From: Cladophialophora immunda
Taxonomy: Eukaryota; Ascomycota; Eurotiomycetes; Chaetothyriales; Herpotrichiellaceae
DNA: 64,000 bases
Direction of reading: 5' to 3'
NCBI RefSeq assembly: GCF_000835495.1
Contig: NW_015622546.1
Location: 870,883 to 934,882 of the forward strand
In this document: one piece after another, positions 30,836-41,407 of the stretch
Position numbering within the stretch: position 1 is the stretch's first letter
How the letters are laid out: each line of letters opens with the position of its first letter
Notes under the pieces: model-generated
Seen by the model: only the letters and a program-made list of their open reading frames with translations
Database searches by the model: none
Told to the model about the DNA's origin: nothing
Translations under genes and position numbers: made by a program

Positions 30836-33134
30836 ATGCCCAAACCATCAAAGTCAAGCACACCAGCGCCCTCGTTACAGGATGGAACTATAGTCGTCAC
30901 CAGCCAGCAAAGCCGCTTCCATGTAGATGCTCTAGATGCACCCACTTCAAAGGATATCGACGTCAAAGACCTGACGCTAACTGTTGGGGGACGAGAGTTG
31001 TTGGACCATGCACATCTTCGAATCGTGGAAGGGGTGCACTACGTCCTTGCGGGGCGGAACGGAACTGGGAAAAGCTCGTTGCTGCGAGCATTGGCAGAAA
31101 GACGAGTGCCCGGTGTTCCTCGCAACCTGCGTCTGCTCTTACTCGGCCAGACGCGCGTCAGCTCCGATGCAGTGACGGAGTCTGACGGGAGCGAGAGTGA
31201 GAGCGATACCACCACGGTACTTGAACACGTCACAAGAAGTGACCGGCGCAGAGAGCAGGCTCTCAAGGACGCTAATCGCATGTCGTCTCCCACGGATGTG
31301 AAGCCATCTTTCTAACAACAATCTAGGTCTTGCCGCAGCACTAGAAGACAAGGCCCATTCCAGCAAAATTGTGACCACCGTGCGCTCGCTCCAACTTGAG
31401 CAAGCCAAGCAGGAGTTGGCCGAAGCTCGACTAGTAGCGGCCCGACGAAGTGGTGCCCGAGGACTCAAGGCACGACAGATGCTCATAGAAAGGGAGAAGG
31501 AAGTGGAGGAGGCACAGAAACGGTGATATTTCCCACGCATTCAATGCAGGGTTCCCCGCTGACGATGAACAAGCTACGACGAAGGAGAGAGCGCCGAATA
31601 TGAACAAGATGCTACCCGAATCGGCCTTGATATGCTGGAAGCGACACGTTCGGCACTAGAGGCGATGGACGCGGGCAGCACTGAGGCTCGAGCTCGAACA
31701 ATACTCCTCGGCCTGCGTTTCTCCGAGGAACAAATTGAAAAGCCGGTCAAATCACTGTCTGGAGGATGGCAAACACGCTGTGACCTCGCATGTGCTTTGA
31801 TTCAGAGGACCGATATACTGATGCTTGACGAACCCACGAATTTCCTGGACCTGCCGGCCATTGTTTGGCTGGAAAGATATATCACAAAGTCGCTAGCTGG
31901 GACCACGGTGATCGTTGTTACACACGACCGCGACTTTGCTGATGCTATCGCTAACGAGGTACTTCTTGTCCGACTTGCTCCTGCCAAAACGCTCGAGGTT
32001 TTCAAGGGCAACTTGACAGAATATGAAAGCGAAAAGCGGCGACAAATTCGACGCATGACCAAAATGGCCGAAGCACAAGAGAAGCAGACCGAACACATGA
32101 AAGAGACCATAGCCAAGAACGTCAAAGCTGCCAAACGGACCGGGGATGACAAGAAGTTGAAACAAGCGGCGTCGCGAAGAAAGAAACTGGAGGAGCGCAC
32201 TGGGCTCGAGGTTGGCCAACGTGGTGGTAGATTCAAGCTCAATCGAGACCTTGCGGGGTGGCACAATTCAGTGCGCGATGGCATCGACATTCCCGAATTT
32301 GATCCGCCCGTGACTATAACATTGCCGGAGCAGCCAGAACCCTTGCGTCATTCTGGGCCTCTCTTTAGCTTCGACAAGGTGTCGTTCACCTATCCGAAGT
32401 CAGGTATCTGGACTTTGAAAGATATTGACTTGGTCATGCACCCTGGTGAACGCGTGGGACTGGCAGGTCTGAACGGAAGCGGAAAATCCACGCTGGTCAA
32501 GCTCTTGATGGGAGCAGCCACTGGAGGAGACCCGAGACCAACGAAAGGCTCAATCCTAGTACATTCGAAGGCCAAATTCGGCTGCTATTCTCAGCACGCC
32601 GTCGAAGATCTGGAAAGAGTGGGAAGACAGGATCCACAAAGGACAGCTCTGTCTCACTTGATGAGGCTCCCGAACTGGACTGGAGACGAGCAGGCAGCTC
32701 GGGGCACACTGGCCAAGCTAGGTCTCCGCGGGAACACTGTGACGGACATTCCTTTGGCAGCTCTCTCTGGCGGGCAACGAGTCCGAGTGGCACTGGCAGA
32801 GGTGTTTTTCAATTCTCCTCATCTACTCATCCTAGATGAGGTAACCACGCATCTGGACGCGGACACGATCGACGCGCTGATCGAGGCCCTCAGACAGTGG
32901 CAGGGTGCTCTTCTCGTCATCACCCACGACCGGCATTTTATGCGATGTGTTGTGGATCGAGAGAAGCCAGCCAGGACAGAAGAGGACGACGAAAGCAGCG
33001 GCGAGTCGGATTCGGATGCAGGGACACCAGGGGTCGTGTACCACGTGCGGAAGACTGGGTTTCGAAAGCTAGACAGAGGGATGCAGCAGTACGAAGAGAT
33101 TGTGGCTCGAACAGTGGACAAGCTTGGTATCTAG
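30836..33134 (+). CDS. ABC-F family ATPase (twin ABC domains, no membrane part)
   Basis: A three-exon gene of 732 residues (30836-31277, 31327-31522, 31574-33134; introns of 49 and 51 bp). ABC-F proteins are soluble twin-ATPases that act on ribosomes in translation, rescue or assembly; none of the domains here is membrane-embedded. Domain 1 has Walker A GRNGTGKSS, signature LSGGW, Walker B LMLDEPTNFLDL and H-loop VTHDRDF. Domain 2 has GLNGSGKSTLV, LSGGQRVRVAL, LLILDEVTTHLD and VITHDRHF. A long charged helical linker (EKQTEHMKETIAKNVKAAKR and following) joins them, as in Uup/ARB1-like members. The first intron needs a GC donor (AATC|GCATGT), because nearby GT sites are out of phase. The second Walker B has Val instead of Pro and Thr-Thr instead of Thr-Asn. 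Confidence 0.9.
31278..31326 (+). other. GC-AG intron in the ABC-F gene
   Basis: A 49-bp phase-1 intron with donor C|GCATGT, a CTAAC branch point and acceptor AATCTAG. Joining gives DANRLAAALEDK, an uninterrupted helical segment. Confidence 0.6.
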
Positions 33135-33785
33135 AGGCGAGAGGGGGTTTAGTTTGGCCCAATACTCTGGGACGTGTACCTGAGCTGCCCATACTGGTGC
33201 TCTAACTAGGTTGTCCAGTGTTCTTCGCTATCTCGATCTCGGGTTTTGGTGGAGTGTGTCTGTTTAGTGACGTTACCTCTAGCTATCATCCCCCGTGCCT
33301 CGCTGCCCACGAGTCCCTCACAACTACCCAACGGACCGGGATCGGCAGGTTCATCTGCAGGCCCAACTCTGGTGTTTGGCTCGGCTACAGCAACAAGTTT
33401 CCTTTGGCGGCCGTCAGCCGGTGGATGAAGTTGACGAGCGACATGCTAAACCGACACGTGCAGCGTCAGCGGCTCTACAATTGGTGAGACCTTGGCGGCT
33501 GGTGGCAAGGAACCAGCAGCTTCGCAACGTCTTCGCAGCTTCACCAGCTTCTGCCTGCGCCCGTCAACGCCATTGGTCTCCAGAAAACCACATCCTCCAT
33601 CGACCTGCAAGAAGCTCGGGACAGCTTCGAGCTTGTCCTCTGGCTGCTGATGCTCAGGTTGTCGATGCAGGAATAAAAGGGCCGAGCATCCTTGAGGAGC
33701 CTTCTCCTCCTCTGCTCGCTAGAGATCCCAGGTAGGTTGAGATCCTCGTTCGCTTCATCTATATCTGCTTCCAACTCTGCCCATC
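33135..33785. other. Intergenic, no gene seen
   Basis: The 3' flank of the ABC-F gene and promoter of the sphingomyelinase gene, which share a strand. Short open frames on both strands show no motif. Confidence 0.45.
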
Positions 33786-36288
33786 ATGGTGTGCCGCTGC
33801 ATGTGGCTGTCATTGGCGCTGCCCTTGCTGTCCTGTCCCCTCGCATACGCCCAAAGCTCCAGTTCTCAACTCCTGGCTTACACGGTCCCTGCTGGCTTCC
33901 CAACCAGCCTGTTTCCCTCGTACTATATCCCCCCTTCACCAAGTCAAGAGGCAAGTCTTGCAACCTGAGGCTTGTCCGTCGAGATTCTGCTGACACACTA
34001 CCATTCAGCCCCAACCGATCCTCTTTGACCCAGCACTCAACTACAGTGAGTCCCCTCGAAACCCTTGAGCTCATGCGATGGGAGTCTTCCAAAAACACCA
34101 CTTTCCGAATGATCCGCTTCGATGCTGACGACAAGGCAGCTTTCCCCCTCGAACTGACGAACCAGACAAACATCCCACAGGAGAGTGAAGACCCAGTCTT
34201 CTATCCAACTCCCCTCTTTTCGGTCACAAACGGGAGCGCGATTGTGGCCAATGCCATCAGCCAAGTCAACGCCATTCTTGCAACAAACGCAACCAATTGC
34301 ACCAAATGTCTCTCGGCATTGGAGGTTGGACAGTACGTGGCCCAGCGGGTCCCATCCATGGTCCCAGATTTGCTGGTCCAGTTGTGCATAAGCAGCGGGT
34401 TCATGTCCAACACGAGCTGTCATGAGAATTACGATGCCGAAAACTTTGGGGCGGTCTACACCCAGGTTCTCGCCTTGGGCAACATGACCGGGTCCGACGG
34501 CCAGTACCTTTGCAACTTTTTGAGCGGCAATTTCTGCCCTCGTCCGTTCACTCTTCCCTCGAATACGACGGGCTATTTCGGTCCGAAACCTGACAATGTC
34601 ACCGTCCCCAAACCCAGTGGGAACAGAGTCAAAGTCGTCCATATGAGTGATTTCCACATTGATCCAAGATACGACGTTGGCTCCGAGGCAAACTGCTCAA
34701 GCGGGCTGTGCTGCCGTTCCAACAACCCCAAGAGTGCTTCCGGTCAACTAGAGATACCCTCACCATTGTACGGCTCGTTCAGGTGTGACAGCCCTTACTT
34801 CCTCTTGACGTCTGCCTTGGAGTCGATTGGGCCTCTGACCGGCACGACGTTCAACAACCAAACCGAAAACGACCAGTTCGCCTGGGGTATATACACGGGC
34901 GATTTGGTTTCCCATGAATCCCAGAATGAACTGTCCAACAACTACACCAAATACGCCGAGGTCTCGATCTATCACATGATCAAGTCTTACATTCCTAGCG
35001 GGCCCATTTTCGCCGTGCTTGGGAATCACGATAGCAACCCTGGTAAGGATTAGCAAAGCCCTTGCAAAGAGAGACGTGGCTGAAGGTCGGAACGCAGACG
35101 GGATTGATTCTCCCCACAGCATGCCAGGAAATTTAGGCCAGCAACAGTAAGTCGAGCGCTCCATTTCTGGATATCTCTGACTTGAGAGCAGGTCTTGGAA
35201 CTGGAACCACGTTGCTTCGCTCTGGCAGCAGAACAACTGGATTAGTGCCCAGGCCGCAAACGAGGCCCGCATGCATTACGGGGCTTACAGTATCAACCAT
35301 CCAAAGTACCCACAGTTGAAGATCATTACTTTCAACACGGACTTCTGGTACCGAAGCAACCTCTTGAATTATATGTAGGCCGAGCTTCCCCCTTTTACTG
35401 AAGAGAGTTCTCACTTCTGGGCCAGCAACACCACAAATCCCGATAACAGTGGAATTTTCAAGTTCGTGGCGCAGGAGCTGGCAGAGGCCGAGAGCAAAGG
35501 GGAACGAGTCTGGCTCCTTGGCCACGTCTTGTCGGGCTGGGATGGTTCCAACCCGCTTCCCAATCCAACAGGTAAGTCGGTGCGAGACCTTGCCATGGCG
35601 GAGGAAGTGTCCACGGCGTGCGATTTTTTGACGGCTGGACAGACCTTTTCTACCAGATTGTTGACCGATACTCCCCGCACGTGATTGCTGGTGTCTTCTT
35701 CGGCCACACCCACGAAGACCAGTTCTTCATCTACTACAGCAACAACGGCACTACTCAAGATGCTGCCCATGCCGTCAACGTTGGTTGGATCGGGCCGAGT
35801 GTGACGCCTCTGACCAACCTGAACTCGGGCTACCGCATGTACGAGGTGGACACGGGAGATTTCTCCATCTATAACGCCTACACGTATTACGCCAACGTGA
35901 GCGCGTTTCAGACTCTCGACGCTGCTCAAAGTGGCCCTGTCTGGAGTTTTGAATACTCTACCAGAGACACGTATCAAGTTGGATGGCCTGAAGATGCGCC
36001 TCTCAACGCAACATATTGGCAAAAGGTGACCGAGGCCATGGCTGCAAATCATACGCTGGTGAGCATCCACAACACGTTCCAGGGGAAGACGAGTATCATG
36101 AGCCCCAACTGCACCAGCAACGCCTGTGCGGAGGCGAAGATCTGCTACATGAGAAGCGCCAACGTCGCGCTGGGCAGGGAATGTCCTCAAGGGTAAGTCG
36201 TGACGGTAATCTCAAATGAGCGCACTGGCTGACGATTGTTCTCAGATTCGGCTCCGTTCAGAGTCCCTTCACCGGCAAGAACTTCTAG
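33786..36288 (+). CDS. Secreted acid sphingomyelinase-like phosphodiesterase
   Basis: An eight-exon gene of 691 residues: 33786-33950, 34009-34045, 34140-35042, 35098-35146, 35192-35374, 35426-35571, 35643-36192, 36246-36288. Acid sphingomyelinase hydrolyses sphingomyelin-type phosphodiesters in acidic or extracellular space. Residues 1-23 are a signal peptide (LSLALPLLSCPLAYA). A saposin-B-like cysteine domain follows (NCTKCLSALEVGQYV, LCISSGF, LCNFLSGNFCP). The metallophosphoesterase core has DFHIDPRYD, TGDLVSHE, GNHDSNP, LGHVLSGWD and FGHTHEDQF, the full set of metal ligands and catalytic histidines. Many N-x-S/T sites are present. The first intron has a textbook GC donor, GAG|GCAAGT; the GT site three bases on leads to an early stop. 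Two nearby acceptors in intron 4 differ by three bases. No GPI signal is evident. Confidence 0.92.
33951..34008 (+). other. GC-AG intron in the sphingomyelinase gene
   Basis: A 58-bp phase-0 intron with donor AGAG|GCAAGT (the strongest GC-donor consensus), a CTGAC branch point and acceptor TTCAG. Use of the GT inside it (AA|GTCTTG) gives a frame that stops after a few codons. Confidence 0.75.
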
Positions 36289-37059
36289 AGGGCTTGGGTG
36301 GAAACCGCTCCTATACATAATGTCGCAGGCCTATGCAGTCCCAAGATGTACAGTTCACCAGACGCAAAATGGTAATATCAATAATGATCTACAACTGGGT
36401 GATTTCAGTCTGCAGAGTCTGCTGTTGAGACCTTTTCTTTCACATTGCGTCTGCGGTGCAGAACTTCGTTGGCTGCAAAGCATAGTTCCGTTGTTCGTGT
36501 TACTTACACAGCCACTGCCGGTCCGCCACAGGTTTCTGTATATCCACTCAAAGGGTGACGAAAGGTCATCCGGATATCTCTTTGGGGGGAATTGCAGTGG
36601 CTTCCGGGAGTGCCTATATTTCATCCTGGTTCTGAATGAGGAACTCACGAACAGGAATGCATGGACACGTTAGCTCAATAAAGCGACGAGTGATCGCTGT
36701 CACTCGCAGCACTGGGGATGGACATCACACGCCCACGCCCTTGAGCGTGTCTTCAACCGCAGCAGGTGAGAAGCGTGAACATTCGCCACCGTCACTCACC
36801 CTCTGTGGAACAGGCATATAAATCCATCCTCCGTTCTCGTGAACGAACCAGGACCCGGTCGATGGCCCAACCCGACAAACCCAGCGCATGGAAACTGGAT
36901 CGATAGCAATCCAACGACGGTCTTGCACAAACACCGCGACTTTCACAGAGACAACTACTCCTCTCACCACCTCCTCGATCACAATCCCTCGAAACCTCTC
37001 TGCGCCTCTCACATTCCAGCACTCTTCCCTTCCGATCCCCAAGACGACACCGCAGGAAA
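36289..37059. other. Intergenic, no gene seen
   Basis: The 3' flank of the sphingomyelinase gene and upstream region of the CxxC protein. A C-rich open frame at 36839-37291 is a shadow of the CxxC gene's frame. Confidence 0.4.
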
Positions 37060-37389
37060 ATGTGCATCTCCGCGCCCACCAGAAAACACTGCCGCACATG
37101 CGGCGTCCACTTCGCCACGGACCAGTACTTTGAGATCGAATGTGACGAGTCCAAAGAGCAGCGCCAGCGCCAGCACCAGCGCCAGCACCAGCGCCAGCAC
37201 CAGCGCCAGCAGCACCGACGAGGCCCCCGCCAGCCCGGCCGGTCGGGGAGCGATGCGGTCCGTGGCATCGGGCTGTGTGGATCGGGCGTGAGGCGACGCG
37301 ACACGTGGGGGGATTGGTACAGAGACCTGTGTCCTGCGTGTGACAGGGCAGAGGTGGAGACAGAGCAGGTTGGGCGAGAGGTTTTTTGA
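37060..37389 (+). CDS. Small CxxC-knuckle protein with QRQH repeat
   Basis: A single-exon protein of 109 residues. One zinc-ribbon-like pair lies at the N-terminus (CRTC, residues 11-14) and one at the C-terminus (CPAC, in DWYRDLCPACDRA), the arrangement of small fungal zinc proteins of unknown function. Between them is a tandem repeat of Gln-Arg-Gln-His encoded by a 12-bp unit, then a glycine/arginine-rich segment. No signal or membrane segment is seen. The two CxxC pairs support a real protein; the antisense frame is also open and is an alanine/glycine-rich shadow. The role is unknown. Confidence 0.6.
   Translation: MCISAPTRKHCRTCGVHFATDQYFEIECDESKEQRQRQHQRQHQRQHQRQQHRRGPRQPGRSGSDAVRGIGLCGSGVRRRDTWGDWYRDLCPACDRAEVETEQVGREVF
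37161..37213 (+). repeat. 12-bp tandem repeat (cgccagcaccag) inside the CxxC gene
   Basis: About four units, first imperfect, encoding QRQH in the CxxC protein. As a multiple of three, changes in copy number would leave the frame intact. Confidence 0.85.
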
Positions 37390-37987
37390 TGTTGGGGGAG
37401 GGTATGGTCATGGACTAGGGGATGGCTTCCATCAAGGCATGGGATTGGGGATGTGGGCTACTTACTGCAGCCACAGGTGGCGCTACCAAGTGGCCACGCT
37501 CAGAAGCCAGCCTGGGGCTGCTGCGGCTGGAGAAGCTGAGGGGGCGAAGCTGTTTCTTTTGCTGAGGTGGGCTTCTCAAGGGTGGGGGGTCGTCGGGGGA
37601 TTCTCCTGGTTTTGCTCAGCCTTGTCTTGCCTTGCCTTTCCACACAACACAGTTTCGGCGTGGGGTCTCTGAATCTAACACAAAAGATATTAAGAGTTGT
37701 GAGACGCTCCCTCAAAGTGAGCGAGAATTAATCATGTAATTACGCGAGATGCGCGTCTCGAATATTGTTGGCTTTTTTCTTGGGTAAATCCACCCCATGC
37801 ATCAACCAGGCTCCGCTTCCATCCTCACAGGAGTTCCCTACAGTTTCTATGTGGAGATGGGTATCGGTGGAAGCACACAAAGTCAGAAAGAAGCGACGCG
37901 GGAAACGGAGATGTAGTAACTCTCATGCATATCATTCATTGACCTGCCATCCTTCATCATTCGCCGTGGCTATCGATCTGCCCTGCG
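37390..37987. other. Convergent 3' flanks, no gene seen
   Basis: Lies between the ends of the CxxC gene and the first island regulator. No supported coding frame. Confidence 0.45.
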
Positions 37988-39961
37988 TCACAGACCAGCC
38001 TGGTTGAGGAGAGAATCTAGTCTGGCGAGCGCCATACACATCAGGGAACTCCCCCATCCGCCGCTCCCGGCCATGACCCGGATCGCGCGCTTCCAGCGCG
38101 AAATCAGCTCGCTGACCTCGGTGCGAGTCCCGTCGCCGACCTCGGTCACGAGCAGCAGCTGGACCAAGAAGGTGCTGACGATGGCAAAGTTGCCCTGCGA
38201 CCAGGAATGCCAGAACGCGTTCCACGGGCCGATGACGGAGACCATGTTCTCCAACAGCTCGACCGTCTCGCGCGCGCAGTTGACCGAGCCGGTCACGACG
38301 GCCGCCGCGGCCGACTTGTAGCTTTCGACCGGGGACCCGGGGCCGCGGCACTGGACGGGGCGGAGGAGGGCGCGGAAGAGCACGATCGACACCACGCACG
38401 CCGCCAGGTGCACGGATGCGCTCATCCCGGGCTCGTCGCCCGCGTTGAGCGGCAGGGCTGCCTTCAGACTCTGCCTGCAGTCGCCGAGAGCCGAACGGAG
38501 GGGCCGCGCAAACTCGAGAGACTTGAACAGGTCCGAGGACGTTTGTTTGGCCGCGTGGATCGTATAGTACGTTTCGTGGATCTGGGCTAGAAGGTGCGTC
38601 AGGAGGACAAGGCGGTCGAACTCGTGGCCGGATCCTGTCACCACCGCCTCGTAATCGCCGGGCATCCCGTCTCCCGCCTTTGGCAGAGGCACGTCGTAGT
38701 CGTCGGACCTAATCGATGGGCCCCCGGGCGAGTCCACACTCACCCACATGTCCATGGTAAACGTCGCCCACCAGAGTCGTGTGCGAAGCTGCTTCTCCGC
38801 CGTGGGGATGTTCCATCCGCTGCAGTCATATTGGAGGCCGAGAGACTTGGCAGTGGTGGCGGCGATCGACGCGAGCCAGGAATATGTCGGTGTCAACCCT
38901 TGATGCTGGATGGTCGGGCCTTTCTGCAACAGAAGCAGACAGGCTTGCAGGGTTTCGATCGAAGGCGCATTTGCATTCTCCAGCAGGGCCGCAATCGCGA
39001 TCGAGTACAGCTGCTCGCGCTTCCCGCTTGCGTCCGTCAGTGTGGCACTCAGGTAATCATTGTGGATGGCAAATGGCAGAGCGGTTGCGTACACCGAGGC
39101 GCAGAGAGCCAGTGACGCGGTGTCTTGAGGAGGATCGCCCTGCGTGCCGTCGCCGGAGGCTCCGTCACCGTGCTGGAGAATGGGGAACAAGGGCTGGACG
39201 AAACGAAAATACAGCCGCAGCAGCTCGTCGCGCTGCTTGCTCAAGAGCAGGCCCTCGATATCCGACCACGAAGCACGCTCCATGCACGACTTGCCGTGGA
39301 GCAGAAACGGCGGATCCTCTCTCACCATCAAGATCTGGGAACCCTCTCCCCCCGCGAATGGGTCGTCGCTGTGATCTCGGGTACGTCTCAAGCGGGTCCG
39401 AGATATTTCGAGCTGATCTCGGCCCTTCATCAACTCCATCACCACATGGCGGTTCAGGTGGCCCGTATCTGGCGGGACCTGGGATCGGTGGAGGGTACTT
39501 GAGTCGTGATGCCTGGCATCCCCCGAAGACGGACGCAGGCTCTGCGGCGGGAAATGCCGTGGGCTCGTACTTGCGTGGCGTCCGTCTGAGGTCGGCGGCT
39601 GCGGAGGGGACCGTTGATTCTGGAACGCCGTGGGACTCGCATCTTCGGCGAGATCCAGGCTATCGAAGATGGTGCTGTCGAATGCTTCCGCGGCGAAGTC
39701 CTCCCAGGTCTGAGGGATCGCCGTCAAGCCGTCCGGCTGCGGCAGGTAGTGGTGGTGCGGCATCGAGTGGGAGAACACGCGCCGTCTCTTGTTGTTCGGC
39801 CCGTTCTGGAACGTGCAGTTGCTCCCCCGACTTTCACAGAAGGCGCACGGCGGCGAGGTCTCGATGCGGCACGCTATCTTGCGTCCTCGACAGGCGTCGC
39901 ACGGCCGATCGCGCCTCGAGCGGAACGGCCTGGGACCTTCCTGGCGACTGGACAGGTCCAT
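37988..39961 (-). CDS. Zn2Cys6 transcription factor with fungal-specific regulatory domain
   Basis: A single-exon protein of 657 residues. The zinc cluster at residues 21-49 has spacing C-x2-C-x6-C-x7-C-x2-C-x6-C (CDACRGRKIAC, then PPCAFC), preceded by a basic stretch and followed by NNKRRRV. The middle of the protein has the fungal-trans domain, seen as LLRLYFRFVQPLFPILQ, ATALPFAIHNDYLSA and RTRLWWATFTMDMWVS. It faces the HpcH/HpaI aldolase across a 610-bp shared promoter, so local control of the aldolase and of the rest of the island is plausible. It differs strongly from the second regulator at 45-47 kb, so they are not recent duplicates. The effector molecule is unknown. Confidence 0.92.
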   Translation of the reverse strand: MDLSSRQEGPRPFRSRRDRPCDACRGRKIACRIETSPPCAFCESRGSNCTFQNGPNNKRRRVFSHSMPHHHYLPQPDGLTAIPQTWEDFAAEAFDSTIFDSLDLAEDASPTAFQNQRSPPQPPTSDGRHASTSPRHFPPQSLRPSSGDARHHDSSTLHRSQVPPDTGHLNRHVVMELMKGRDQLEISRTRLRRTRDHSDDPFAGGEGSQILMVREDPPFLLHGKSCMERASWSDIEGLLLSKQRDELLRLYFRFVQPLFPILQHGDGASGDGTQGDPPQDTASLALCASVYATALPFAIHNDYLSATLTDASGKREQLYSIAIAALLENANAPSIETLQACLLLLQKGPTIQHQGLTPTYSWLASIAATTAKSLGLQYDCSGWNIPTAEKQLRTRLWWATFTMDMWVSVDSPGGPSIRSDDYDVPLPKAGDGMPGDYEAVVTGSGHEFDRLVLLTHLLAQIHETYYTIHAAKQTSSDLFKSLEFARPLRSALGDCRQSLKAALPLNAGDEPGMSASVHLAACVVSIVLFRALLRPVQCRGPGSPVESYKSAAAAVVTGSVNCARETVELLENMVSVIGPWNAFWHSWSQGNFAIVSTFLVQLLLVTEVGDGTRTEVSELISRWKRAIRVMAGSGGWGSSLMCMALARLDSLLNQAGL

Positions 39962-40494
39962 TGGGGGGTCGTATAGTGCATCCTTGAGGGCTGCAAGGGA
40001 AACTTCATGACTTCGGAGTAGCTAAGAGATGTGAAACGAGTGGGATAGAGACGAAGTTGGTGGCTTCGCGGGGGGGAGCGGGAATTGTTATCTGAAAGCG
40101 GCTAGAGCTAGTCGTTTGATAACGACGACGTTTTTCTCTTCGCGCAGTTGGCCGAAGCTCGACTATGTTTCCCTCGCACTATGCGTGACGGTGGTGGTCG
40201 CGAGAAGTCAATGGTGCTTGAACAATAAGCCGCTCTTCCACGCACGAAGCATCTTATAAAGCTGTTGCCCTGAGGCCTTCGTTGTCGGCCTCGTGAGTTT
40301 TGATGTTGCCATCGCGCATCTCCGGGCCCTCTTTCCCACGCATGTTGCCCGTAGGAAGCGTCGATAAGAGGCTATGGAGAGCTCGCCATCGCAGTGCTGC
40401 CCAAGGAGACGGCCCTGACAGACTCCATCTGTCACGGCGCAACTCCACCGCCTTCTAGGAACAGATGCTGGGTCTGTCAGGTAAGGCCAAACGC
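39962..40494. other. Divergent promoter between regulator and aldolase genes
   Basis: Holds no coding frame. It contains the control region shared by the plus-strand aldolase and the minus-strand Zn2Cys6 factor; a TATA box marks the aldolase side. Confidence 0.5.
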
Positions 40495-40501
40495 TATATA
40501 A
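40495..40501 (+). promoter_or_regulatory. TATA box of the aldolase gene
   Basis: TATATAA, 71 bp upstream of ATG 40572. Confidence 0.6.
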
Positions 40502-40571
40502 CCACAGACAGTCCTCGTCCAGGACACTTCTACGCAGGACCGGCAAGGAGGAAGCATTGCACGGTCTCAGG

Positions 40572-41357
40572 ATGCCTTCGTTTCGTTCCCTCCTCCAAGC
40601 AAACCCGTGCCTCGTTGGAACCTTTGTCAGCTTCAATGACCCGTACAGCGCCCAGATCCTGGCACAGTGCGGCTTCGACTGGCTGATGATCGACATGGAA
40701 CACTCGCCGCTCTCCGCGCAGGAAATCACCGCCATGGTGCATTCCACCGTCGCGGCCTCGGAGGGAAGCTGTGCGCCCATCGTCCGGATTCCCTCCCACG
40801 GCGTCGAATGGATCAAATGGGCACTGGACAGTGGCGCCAGCGGCATCATCGTGCCCATGGTCAACACCAAGCAGGAAGTGGACGGGGTCATCAAACGAGC
40901 GCTGTATCCTCCAGCCGGGCAGAGGAGCTACGGCCCCTTTCGAACCCCTTTCGCTGAGATCCCCGCGCCGCCAGACGTGGCCGACTACAAGCGAAAACGG
41001 GCGCCCGAGGTTGTCATCTTACCCATGATCGAATCGAAGGAGGCGGTGGAAAACGCCGAGGGCATCATAGGCACGGACGGCGTGGGTGGGATCTTCATCG
41101 GGCCTGTGGATTTGAGACACTCGCTGGGCTTCGAGGGCGCCACGGGCGATGAACCGGAATACATCGCAGCCTTGCAAAAGGTGCTTCAGGTGGGCAAAAA
41201 GTGGGCAAAGCCAATTGGCATTCTCGGGTCACAGGCCGCAGTTCCACGCCTGGTGGATATGGGATTCAGCTTCATCATGTTACCAGGAGGGGATGCAGGG
41301 ATCTTAGCAGAGGCGGCTTCGGCACTGCTCAAGGCGTCCAAACAGTCCATTAGCTAG
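40572..41357 (+). CDS. HpcH/HpaI-family class II aldolase
   Basis: A single-exon protein of 261 residues, the usual length for this family. These metal-dependent aldolases split 2-keto-3-deoxy or 4-hydroxy-2-oxo acids into pyruvate and an aldehyde. Catalytic features are present: D41 and H44 in MIDMEHSP, R72 in PIVRIPSH, the metal-binding glutamate in LPMIESKEAVENA and metal-binding aspartate in FIGPVDLRHSLG. The second half ends with LPGGDAGILAEA. I chose ATG 40572, since the five preceding codons would need a TTG start, and a TATA box sits at a fitting distance. It lies tail-to-tail with a 2-oxoglutarate oxygenase (50 bp apart) and next to a regulator; a sugar-acid or aromatic-acid degradation step is the natural guess. 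Confidence 0.93.
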   Translation: MPSFRSLLQANPCLVGTFVSFNDPYSAQILAQCGFDWLMIDMEHSPLSAQEITAMVHSTVAASEGSCAPIVRIPSHGVEWIKWALDSGASGIIVPMVNTKQEVDGVIKRALYPPAGQRSYGPFRTPFAEIPAPPDVADYKRKRAPEVVILPMIESKEAVENAEGIIGTDGVGGIFIGPVDLRHSLGFEGATGDEPEYIAALQKVLQVGKKWAKPIGILGSQAAVPRLVDMGFSFIMLPGGDAGILAEAASALLKASKQSIS

Positions 41358-41407
41358 ACCACAATCTATGCTGGCGCATCAGCTAATATCTTGTCGAATT
41401 CGCTGCT

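Noticed and set aside
36725..37411. Minus-strand 228-residue ORF over the CxxC gene
   Set aside because: It is a Gly/Ala-rich shadow of the 12-bp repeat; the plus strand has the CxxC pairs.
38779..39987. Plus-strand 402-residue ORF opposite the first regulator
   Set aside because: Arg/Ser/Gly-rich antisense shadow of the Zn2Cys6 gene in GC-rich DNA.
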